A DNA stretch of 7,113 nt from Sulfurimonas sp. (GTDB taxonomy: Bacteria > Campylobacterota > Campylobacteria > Campylobacterales > Sulfurimonadaceae), in assembly GCA_027011725.1 (NCBI GenBank), contig JALUZQ010000196.1, positions 1-7,113 of the forward strand. The letters are read 5' to 3'. Positions 1-5,857 of this stretch are shown piece by piece; position 1 is the stretch's first letter; every line of letters starts with the position of its first letter. The notes under the pieces are model-generated. The model worked only from the letters and a program-made list of their open reading frames with translations, ran no database searches and had not been told where the DNA came from. Position numbers and translations under genes: made by a program.

Positions 1-841
1 ATTTTTGAATACGCCGCACCATAATGTCAATGGCAAGACGTGAGCGCTCATCCGCTGCGTTTAGAATTGCACGAACATCATTTTTGCCACATATTCCCAA
101 AAGTCCTGAGCTTTTATTGAGCATTTTATCTACTTCTTCATAGCCATATCCCAACTCTCGTTGCAAATAGGTCACAATAGCAGGGTCAATATCACCACTT
201 CGAGTCCCCATCACAAGCCCTTCAAGCGGTGTAAATCCCATGGAAGTATCTATGCTTTTTCCATTTTTAATGGCACATGCCGAAGCACCGTTTCCAAGAT
301 GCAGCGTTATAAGATTAACCTGTTCTACACTTTTACCCAACAGCTTTGCCGCCTCTTTACTAAGGTAGCTATGCGAAGTGCCATGAAAACCGTATCGTCG
401 TATGTCCTCTTTTTTATAGAGTTCATATGGCAGAGCATACACATACGCCTCTTGTGGCATTGTCGCATGAAACGCAGTGTCAAAGACTGCTACGTGTGGA
501 ATGTGTGGCAATTTCTTCTGTAATGCTTTTATGCTCTCTATATTTGCAGGATTATGCAGAGGGGCAAGAGGTATCAAAGCTTCAATGCTTTGCAGAACAT
601 TCGCATCAATGAGGCAGCTCTTTTGGAGTTGCTCTCCGCCATGCACCACTCTATGCCCAACAACCTCAACATCGGAGAAGTCAATGCCAAGTGCATCAAG
701 CGCTTGTTCATGCGTCTGTACGGCCACACCCTCTTCTCCTATGTGTTCTATTGCTTTTTGTGCCAAAACACTCTTTGTACTCATATCTATCACTTTACAC
801 TTGAGCGAAGAACTTCCTGCGTTTATAACAGCTACTTGCAT
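1..841 (-). CDS. ackA: Acetate kinase, C-terminus cut by the window edge
   Basis: This enzyme transfers phosphate between acetyl phosphate and ADP, giving acetate and ATP; it is reversible and acts in the cytoplasm with Pta. The reading frame starts at ATG 841-839 and is open for 280 codons to the left edge. Visible signatures are INAGSSSLK near the N-terminus, GHRVVHGG (R64), PLHNP (H96), VFDTAFH (D121), RYGFHGTSH (H153), LHLGNGAS (H181, N184) and GTRSGDIDP (R214). These correspond to N7, R91, H123, D148, H180, H208, N211 and R241 of the Methanosarcina thermophila enzyme. From R64 onward every position is offset by exactly 27, so this protein is 27 residues shorter between N7 and R64. The family is usually about 400 residues, so roughly the last 115-120, including the conserved C-terminal glutamate, lie outside the window. 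The start overlaps the pta stop codon by one base, which suggests translational coupling in a pta-ackA operon. Confidence 0.97.
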   Translation of the reverse strand, partial: MQVAVINAGSSSLKCKVIDMSTKSVLAQKAIEHIGEEGVAVQTHEQALDALGIDFSDVEVVGHRVVHGGEQLQKSCLIDANVLQSIEALIPLAPLHNPANIESIKALQKKLPHIPHVAVFDTAFHATMPQEAYVYALPYELYKKEDIRRYGFHGTSHSYLSKEAAKLLGKSVEQVNLITLHLGNGASACAIKNGKSIDTSMGFTPLEGLVMGTRSGDIDPAIVTYLQRELGYGYEEVDKMLNKSSGLLGICGKNDVRAILNAADERSRLAIDIMVRRIQK

Positions 842-2925
842 CACTTTTTCTCCTGCGCTGCCTGAATGGCAGTAATGGCGATGGTATTAACAACGTCCTC
901 GACCAAGCAACCACGACTCAAATCATTGACCGGTTTTTTCAGTCCTTGTAAAATAGGCCCTATGGCAATAGCACCACTTGAGCGCTGTACTGCTTTGTAG
1001 GTATTGTTTCCTGTGTTCAAGTCAGGAAAGACAAAGACCGTTGCACGTCCTGCCACCTGTGAGTTTGGCAGTTTTATTTTTGCCACTTTTTCATCTATGG
1101 CAGCATCATACTGTATAGGTCCTTCTACGAGCAGGTCACTTTTAAGCTCTTTGACAAGCCGAGTTGCTTCGCGCACTTTATCGACATCACTGCCATGCCC
1201 GCTCTCACCTGTCGAGTAGGAAAGCATCGCCACACGAGGAGTGATGCCAAAGCGTTGAGCACTCTCAGCAGAGGCAATGGCAATCTGTGCAAGCTCTTTT
1301 GCATTAGGGTCTTGCACGATGGCACAATCTCCATAGACAAGCACCTTTGTCTCAAAACACATAAAAAAGATGCTTGAGACTATGTCATAGTCGGGTTTTG
1401 TTTTTATTATCTGTAGTGCCGGTCGAATGGTATCAGCAGTGGGATGAATAGCACCACTCACCATGGCATCAGCGTATCCAAGTTGTACCATCATCGTAGC
1501 AAAGTAGTTAAAATGCGCCATTGCATCCGCTGCAGCCGCGCGTGTGAGACCTTTTGTACGACGAAGTTCATAAAATGCATCAACGAACTGTTCCATAAGC
1601 GATGATTTATACGGGTCAATGATCGTTGCGTTTGAGAGGTCAAGTCCTAAACGCAGGTAGTTCGTTCGCACCTCCTCTTCATTGCCCAGTAAAATAATCT
1701 CTGCGACCTTACGATGTAGAATTATCTCAGCAGCACGCAGTATCCGCTCATCTGAAGATTCAGGAAGTACCACTCGTTGTGGATTACTCGCTGCCATTTC
1801 AAAGAGTTTATATTTAAACATCAGCGGTGTCATTATCTCATTTTGTGCATTTGCTATTCTTTTCTCTATAAACGCTACATCTACACTTTGACGGAACAGT
1901 CCCATAGCCAGTGCTATCTTTCGGCTACTGTTTAAACGCAGTCGTCCTCGTATCTGCATCAGCTTCTGCGCCGTCTCATACGTATCGCCTGCAACAGAGA
2001 GTATAGGCATATTAAAGCCTCTGAGCCCGTCTATGAGTTTTTGAATATTAGGGTGTGCTCGCATAGAGAAAGGAAAAACAATCGCAGAGATATTTGGATA
2101 GTTCTTTGAGTAAAGCGAAGCAAAAAGTCCGAGAATAATCTCTGAACGATCCCCCGGTACGACTATGAGGTCATCATCTTCAATATGTTCTAAAAAGTTA
2201 TCTAAAGAGAGCGCTGCAATTTTAATGGAACGGATGGTTCTTGTGTGGTCATGGTCTGTTAAGAGAATGGGCTTTGCATCGAGTGTCTCTATGACATCTT
2301 CTAAAGTTGCCAAAGCAAGTTCTTCTACTTCTTGAAGGTAAAATATCGTCTCTTGTCTGTTTTGCAGTCGTGCCATAAGCGTCTCTTTTTGCTGCGGGCT
2401 CACACGGTTAATGAAAGTAGCAAAGTGATGGCACCCCTGCATTTGGATCTCCTGAGCATCGATTAAAACGCTTTCATAGACCTCTTTGACATTTTTACCC
2501 TTTGCCGAGATGATATTGATGAAAGATGAACCAAAATTCTGTGCAAGTTTTAAGTTGATATCAAAATGGATATTATTTAAAAATGAGAGGCGAATGCCCT
2601 CGCACAGCACAAAGTCATACTCTCGCTCAAGCCTTTTAAACTGCTCTAAAATCTCACCTATGAGTTCTTCGCTTTTATTTGCAGCCACCATCGCTTCAAC
2701 GTACGCAATATCAACTCCATAGGCATCTTCATATTTCATGTCTAGGTTATAGTGTTCAAGCATAAAATGAGTATCGCCGTCTACGACATTTTTGTCAAAA
2801 ATAACAGGGCGAAAAAATGCAACCCGAGGGAGATTTTGCTTGAGTATCTCCATCATACCCATCGAGACAAACAGAGCACCGGCATTTACTTCTTTTGCAG
2901 ATATAAAGAGAGAGTCTATCTTCAT
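841..2925 (-). CDS. pta: Phosphate acetyltransferase, long three-domain type
   Basis: The enzyme interconverts acetyl-CoA plus phosphate with acetyl phosphate plus CoA in the cytoplasm, and supplies AckA. Starting at ATG 2925-2923 it has 694 residues, close to the long E. coli form (about 714). Residues 1-220 form a BioD/CobQ-like domain whose P-loop is degenerate: the segment around residues 9-20 has no GxxxxGK[ST] lysine. Residues about 229-342 resemble a DRTGG domain. Residues about 365-694 are the PTA_PTB catalytic domain, with SYSTGESGHG (about 569-578), EGPIQYDAAID (about 601-611), FPDLNTGNNTYKAVQR (R648) and LSRGCLVED (S670, R671, D677). The last four residues match R287, S309, R310 and D316 of the M. 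thermophila enzyme, so it should be active. The frame extends three codons further to a TTG at 2934, but that codon touches the Shine-Dalgarno sequence and is an unlikely start. ackA follows with a one-base overlap; this pta-first order is the reverse of E. coli. Confidence 0.97.
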   Translation of the reverse strand: MKIDSLFISAKEVNAGALFVSMGMMEILKQNLPRVAFFRPVIFDKNVVDGDTHFMLEHYNLDMKYEDAYGVDIAYVEAMVAANKSEELIGEILEQFKRLEREYDFVLCEGIRLSFLNNIHFDINLKLAQNFGSSFINIISAKGKNVKEVYESVLIDAQEIQMQGCHHFATFINRVSPQQKETLMARLQNRQETIFYLQEVEELALATLEDVIETLDAKPILLTDHDHTRTIRSIKIAALSLDNFLEHIEDDDLIVVPGDRSEIILGLFASLYSKNYPNISAIVFPFSMRAHPNIQKLIDGLRGFNMPILSVAGDTYETAQKLMQIRGRLRLNSSRKIALAMGLFRQSVDVAFIEKRIANAQNEIMTPLMFKYKLFEMAASNPQRVVLPESSDERILRAAEIILHRKVAEIILLGNEEEVRTNYLRLGLDLSNATIIDPYKSSLMEQFVDAFYELRRTKGLTRAAAADAMAHFNYFATMMVQLGYADAMVSGAIHPTADTIRPALQIIKTKPDYDIVSSIFFMCFETKVLVYGDCAIVQDPNAKELAQIAIASAESAQRFGITPRVAMLSYSTGESGHGSDVDKVREATRLVKELKSDLLVEGPIQYDAAIDEKVAKIKLPNSQVAGRATVFVFPDLNTGNNTYKAVQRSSGAIAIGPILQGLKKPVNDLSRGCLVEDVVNTIAITAIQAAQEKK
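849..854 (-). promoter_or_regulatory. Ribosome binding site of ackA inside the end of pta
   Basis: On the minus strand this reads AGGAGA, 7 bases before the ackA ATG at 841-839. It is a strong Shine-Dalgarno match lying within the last codons of pta. It supports the chosen ackA start and indicates that ackA is translated from the pta transcript, with no separate promoter visible. Confidence 0.8.
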
Positions 2926-2934
2926 TTTTTTCAA

Positions 2935-2939
2935 CCTTC
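2935..2939 (-). promoter_or_regulatory. Ribosome binding site that decides the pta start
   Basis: GAAGG on the minus strand lies 9 bases before ATG 2925-2923, which is acceptable spacing. It directly abuts the in-frame TTG at 2934-2932, leaving no room for initiation there. The ATG is therefore preferred, which removes three residues from the longest open frame. Confidence 0.65.
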
Positions 2940-2940
2940 A

Positions 2941-2950
2941 CACTTAAGTG
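2941..2950. repeat. Perfect 10-bp palindrome in the pta/ychJ divergent region
   Basis: CACTTAAGTG is identical to its reverse complement. It lies directly beside the divergent -10 elements, at or just after the predicted pta transcription start and just upstream of the ychJ -10. The placement would suit an operator, but the symmetry does not extend into the flanking bases. With no second copy seen in the window, the role is a guess. Confidence 0.4.
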
Positions 2951-2957
2951 CTATAAT
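2949..2957 (+). promoter_or_regulatory. Extended -10 promoter for ychJ
   Basis: TGC followed by a perfect TATAAT (2952-2957) forms an extended -10 element. Transcription should start near 2964, giving a leader of about 17 bases. I see no convincing -35, which is usual for housekeeping promoters in Campylobacterota. The element overlaps the oppositely directed pta -10. Confidence 0.6.
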
Positions 2958-2964
2958 TCTAGCA
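2956..2964 (-). promoter_or_regulatory. Extended -10 promoter for pta-ackA
   Basis: Read on the minus strand this is TGC followed by TAGAAT (2961-2956), an extended -10 element. The start should fall near 2949-2950, giving a leader of about 24 bases before ATG 2925. It shares two bases with the ychJ -10, and together they form a near-perfect inverted repeat at 2949-2964. Polymerase bound in one direction should exclude the other. Confidence 0.55.
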
Positions 2965-2967
2965 AAA

Positions 2968-3010
2968 AAAGAGAGTTTTTATGTGTATATGTGGCAAGAA
3001 AGAGAGTTTT
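2968..3010 (+). repeat. 12-bp direct repeat on both sides of the ychJ start codon
   Basis: AAAGAGAGTTTT occurs exactly at 2968-2979, in the leader, and at 2999-3010, in codons 7-10. Flanking bases extend the match imperfectly on the left (GCAA...). The first copy carries the weak AGAGAG ribosome-binding stretch (2970-2975), 5 bases before ATG 2981. It may be a small duplication or chance in purine-rich sequence. Confidence 0.5.
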
Positions 3011-3415
3011 GAGGAGTGTTGCGGGGCTATCATAAGTGCCAAACGCAGTGCAGAGACTCCCGAAGAGCTTATGCGCAGCCGTTACAGTGCTTATGTGCAG
3101 GCAAATGGCTCATACCTTTTAGAGAGTACGGTAAAAGAGAACCGTTTTGCCGATGATGTAGCACTCATAGAGGAGTTCTCAAACGCAGTGGAGTGGCTCA
3201 AACTCGACGTACTAAACGCAGCAGGTTCACAAGTGGAGTTTAAAGCCTACTACCGTGATAATGAGGGCATCCAAGTACTGCATGAAAAGAGCAATTTTAT
3301 ACAAGAGGACGGTGTTTGGAGATACAAAGACGGCGAACTCTATGCAACGAAGATAGAGCGTAATGAGAGCTGTCCCTGCGGCAGTGGAAAAAAGTTTAAA
3401 AAGTGTTGTATGTGA
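2981..3415 (+). CDS. ychJ: YchJ-family protein with two SEC-C zinc motifs
   Basis: The product is a 144-residue cytoplasmic protein of the YchJ/UPF0225 family; E. coli YchJ is about 152 residues with the same layout. An N-terminal CxCx8CC motif uses C2, C4, C13 and C14. A C-terminal SEC-C motif, CPCGSGKKFKKCC, uses C131, C133, C142 and C143. The SEC-C fold is known from the SecA C-terminus, where it binds zinc. The middle, about residues 25-125, carries the family's MRSRYSAYV stretch (31-39) and a typical NTF2-like pattern ending in DGVWRYKDGEL. The start is fixed because the first zinc motif begins at residue 2. The ribosome binding site is weak (AGAGAG). Its own extended -10 promoter drives it divergently from pta, and its 3' end overlaps the convergent acetyltransferase gene by 20 bp. 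The biochemical role of the family is not settled, so I infer only metal binding. Confidence 0.9.
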   Translation: MCICGKKESFEECCGAIISAKRSAETPEELMRSRYSAYVQANGSYLLESTVKENRFADDVALIEEFSNAVEWLKLDVLNAAGSQVEFKAYYRDNEGIQVLHEKSNFIQEDGVWRYKDGELYATKIERNESCPCGSGKKFKKCCM

Positions 3416-3824
3416 GTGACTTTACAAACACATAGCTCGTTTTGACAAACTCATTTTTTTCATAAAAAGTATGGGCTTCTGTACGCTGAAGTCCGCTTGA
3501 GAGCACTATGTTCTCACATGCTCCTACCCGTGCATAATCATTCAAATATTCAAGCATCATCTTTCCATACCCTTGTGAGCGGTACTGTTCATCTGTCACA
3601 AGTTCATAAATGAAAAGATGGCGTTTATGGTAGAGGTTTGTAGCGATGTTCACACCTGCATAACAGACAAGCTCACCGCGCTCAAATATTCCCACCATCG
3701 TGTAATTCTCTCTCATCTCATACACAAGGTCCTCGTACTCTTTGTAGTCAAGTTGTGTTCGTAGTTGCGAAACAAGTTCCCACGCGCTTTGCAGCTCTTT
3801 TAAATCTAATTCTCGTATTTGCAT
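3396..3824 (-). CDS. GNAT-family N-acetyltransferase
   Basis: This 142-residue protein has the size and layout of a stand-alone GNAT enzyme, which moves an acetyl group from acetyl-CoA to an amine. Motif A is clear: a beta strand FIYELVTDEQ (71-80) leads into RSQGYG (82-87), the pyrophosphate-binding R/QxxGxG/A loop, and then helix KMMLEYLNDYA. Motif B contains HTFYEKNEFVKT (118-129) with Y121, a common general acid in the family. No substrate is evident; it could acetylate a small molecule or a protein. It starts at ATG 3824-3822 with no Shine-Dalgarno sequence. A good extended -10 sits so close that the mRNA is probably leaderless. Its stop codon lies inside the end of ychJ on the other strand, a 20-bp tail-to-tail overlap, so the two transcripts must be partly complementary. 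Confidence 0.9.
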   Translation of the reverse strand: MQIRELDLKELQSAWELVSQLRTQLDYKEYEDLVYEMRENYTMVGIFERGELVCYAGVNIATNLYHKRHLFIYELVTDEQYRSQGYGKMMLEYLNDYARVGACENIVLSSGLQRTEAHTFYEKNEFVKTSYVFVKSLTYNTF

Positions 3825-3829
3825 AGCGT

Positions 3830-3838
3830 ATCATAGCA
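3830..3838 (-). promoter_or_regulatory. Extended -10 promoter of the acetyltransferase gene
   Basis: On the minus strand this reads TGC followed by TATGAT (3835-3830). Only five bases separate the hexamer from the ATG at 3824-3822, so the expected transcription start coincides with the start codon within a base or so. No purine-rich ribosome binding site precedes the ATG. This is the same TGCTAnnAT form as the two promoters at 2949-2964. Confidence 0.5.
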
Positions 3839-3878
3839 AATTTTCTTGCATTTAAGTTAGTAAACATCAAGAGTAATT

Positions 3879-3884
3879 TATAAT
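3879..3884 (+). promoter_or_regulatory. -10 element of the kinase-regulator operon
   Basis: A perfect TATAAT lies 20 bases before the kinase ATG, within AT-rich sequence and without a recognisable -35 or TG extension. Transcription should begin near 3891, giving a leader of about 14 bases that still contains the AGGGA ribosome binding site at 3894-3898, 6 bases before ATG 3905. Confidence 0.5.
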
Positions 3885-3904
3885 CTATTAAAAAGGGATT
3901 ATCT

Positions 3905-5857
3905 ATGAGAATTAGTCTCTCCGCAAAGGTTGCGCTGGGCACCTTTATTATTGCAACCATAGGTGTGGTACTCATCTCTTTCATGTCGTTTTCTCTTATG
4001 ACAAAGCACTTTAAAGACAATAGTCTCAAAAGCCTTCAGTTTGAGCTCAATGAAGATATCAAAAGTATCAAATCAAGTATTGACAAAATGGTTTATGATG
4101 CTAAGAGCATCTCTGAAGATGACGATATCATCGCTTATTATAGAGCCTTTAGAGATAAAAATCATCATGATAGCGTCAGCAAAACCACTTTAAATGATAT
4201 TGGCAGTATTTTAGGCGAGAAGTTCAAATCGCTACTTTTTCACAACAAAGCATACTTCAATGTTCGTCTGATTTTAAACAACGGACATGAGGCTGTTGTA
4301 GCCTACAAAGATGAAATGGGCGTACACCTACGCCAGCAAAATGAGTTACAAGATAAATCAAAAAAAGATTACTTTTTAGAGGCATCCAAACTTCCCGATG
4401 GTGCTGTTTACATTTCAGACATAAATCTCAACAGAGAGTTTGGAAAGATAAGCCATCCTCTAACGCCCACCATAAGAGTGGCCATTCCAATTTACTTTGG
4501 TCAAAAGTTATTTGCTCTTTTAATTGTCAATGCAAATATCAATACTCTTTTTAGAGTTCTGCAACAGTATGAGCTCAAGAGCTCCACAAAAGACATCTAT
4601 CTTGCCGATAAAAACGGCTACTACATCTACAACAAAGATCCCTTAAAAATATTTGGCTATGAATTTGGAAACAGCCATTACACCTTATTTAATGATTTTG
4701 ATACCAGTAAAACTGCCTACTATACCGATAATTATATTTTTACCTACTCAAAACTCCCCTATACAAAAGAGAAATTTATCTATGTAGCATTAAGAAATAA
4801 AAGTACTTTTTCCAAAGAACAATATCAGGAATTTTTACAATCATTGGCACTTTACACACTTATTATTGCTCTTTTAATTGCCTTAACCACTTTAATACTC
4901 GTTCGCCACCTCATCACACCTATCGTAAAAATTACGCAACAGGCAAAAGAGATAGCAAATGGAGCGATTAACAAAAGCATCGAGTTTAAGGAACTCCATA
5001 GTAAAGATGAGATTCAAGACCTTTCACACTCTCTTAAAGTCATGCTTGAGAGACTCCAAGAGTCAAAAAAAGAGATGGAACTGCAAGTACAGACAAGAAC
5101 ACAAGAGCTCAAAGAGCTCAATGAAAATCTTGAAGAGATTGTAAAGAGAAAAACAGATGAGAACATCAAACAGCTTGAAATACTTCAACAGCAGACCAAA
5201 CTTGCCTCAATGGGTGAGATGATAGGAGCCATTGCCCATCAATGGAGACAACCGCTTAATGAACTCGGCATCGCCATTCAAAACCTCAAGTATGATTATG
5301 AAGATGGGCTCATCACAAAAGAGTATCTCGATGAGTTCATTGCTTCAACAAAAAAGGTCATAAAGTTCATGTCAGACACCATTGACAACTTTAGAAACTT
5401 CTACAGAATAGACAAAACAAAAGAAAATTTCTATGTAAAAAGTGCCATTGAGAGGACACTCTCCATACAAAAAGCACAACTGCTCAACAACCATATTGAG
5501 GTAGAGCTTATCGGTGAAGATTTTGAAGTTAACGGGTATATCAATGAGTTCCAGCAGGTTATTTTAAATCTTATCAACAATGCCAAAGATGTTTTACTCG
5601 AAAAAAAGGTGAAAAATGCCAAAATTACTATAGAGTTAAAGAATAAAACTGTCTTTGTAAGAGACAACGGCGGTGGCATACCCGAAGATATCATCACACG
5701 AGTTTTTGAACCTTACTTTACAACAAAAGAGCAAGGAAAAGGAACAGGTATGGGGCTTTATATCTCAAAGATGATTATTGAAGAGAACATAAACGCAAAA
5801 CTTGATGTGACAAACACTCAAGATGGCGCAGAATTTAGGATAGATTTTAATGACTAA
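3905..5857 (+). CDS. Membrane sensor histidine kinase with Cache-type periplasmic domain
   Basis: This 650-residue kinase should sense an extracytoplasmic ligand and pass phosphate to the regulator encoded next. Transmembrane helix 1 spans about residues 9-32. A periplasmic region of about 280 residues follows; its GAVYISDINLN (166-176), IRVAIPIYFG (190-199) and second unit starting IYLADKNGYYIYNKD (231-245) look like a double Cache domain. Helix 2 is about 312-333, HAMP about 334-386 and a coiled coil about 380-432. The H-box is GAIAHQWRQPLN with phosphoacceptor H445. The ATPase domain has the N-box NLINNA (555-560, N559), G1 DNGGG (587-591), F-box FEPYFTTK (601-608) and G2 GKGTGMG (611-617). 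All catalytic boxes are intact. The start is supported by AGGGA 6 bases upstream. The HQWRQPLN kinase type is common in Campylobacterota. The ligand is unknown; organic acids or amino acids are typical for Cache domains in general. Confidence 0.93.
   Translation: MRISLSAKVALGTFIIATIGVVLISFMSFSLMTKHFKDNSLKSLQFELNEDIKSIKSSIDKMVYDAKSISEDDDIIAYYRAFRDKNHHDSVSKTTLNDIGSILGEKFKSLLFHNKAYFNVRLILNNGHEAVVAYKDEMGVHLRQQNELQDKSKKDYFLEASKLPDGAVYISDINLNREFGKISHPLTPTIRVAIPIYFGQKLFALLIVNANINTLFRVLQQYELKSSTKDIYLADKNGYYIYNKDPLKIFGYEFGNSHYTLFNDFDTSKTAYYTDNYIFTYSKLPYTKEKFIYVALRNKSTFSKEQYQEFLQSLALYTLIIALLIALTTLILVRHLITPIVKITQQAKEIANGAINKSIEFKELHSKDEIQDLSHSLKVMLERLQESKKEMELQVQTRTQELKELNENLEEIVKRKTDENIKQLEILQQQTKLASMGEMIGAIAHQWRQPLNELGIAIQNLKYDYEDGLITKEYLDEFIASTKKVIKFMSDTIDNFRNFYRIDKTKENFYVKSAIERTLSIQKAQLLNNHIEVELIGEDFEVNGYINEFQQVILNLINNAKDVLLEKKVKNAKITIELKNKTVFVRDNGGGIPEDIITRVFEPYFTTKEQGKGTGMGLYISKMIIEENINAKLDVTNTQDGAEFRIDFND
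5837..5840 (+). promoter_or_regulatory. Ribosome binding site of the response regulator
   Basis: AGGA lies 9 bases before ATG 5850-5852, inside the last codons of the kinase gene. It fixes the regulator start upstream of the kinase stop (TAA 5855-5857), producing an 8-bp overlap that should couple translation of the two proteins. Confidence 0.6.

Noticed and set aside
161..875. Three overlapping plus-strand open frames of 103-132 codons
   Set aside because: They lie wholly antisense to ackA, whose frame has every family motif. Their translations are cysteine- and serine-rich with no recognisable domain, as expected of shadows.
2926..2934. TTG at 2934 as the pta start
   Set aside because: It sits directly against the GAAGG ribosome binding site, while the ATG three codons later has a 9-base spacer.
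3405..3440. Possible terminator at the ychJ/acetyltransferase convergence
   Set aside because: I could not find a GC-rich stem followed by a T run on either strand; both coding regions occupy the site.
3836..3849. GCAA-6-TTGC inverted repeat upstream of the acetyltransferase gene
   Set aside because: Only 4-bp arms in AT-rich DNA; too short to support an operator or hairpin.
3748..4029. Minus-strand 93-codon frame across the acetyltransferase/kinase intergenic region
   Set aside because: It overlaps the start of both real genes, has no family similarity that I recognise and no ribosome binding site.
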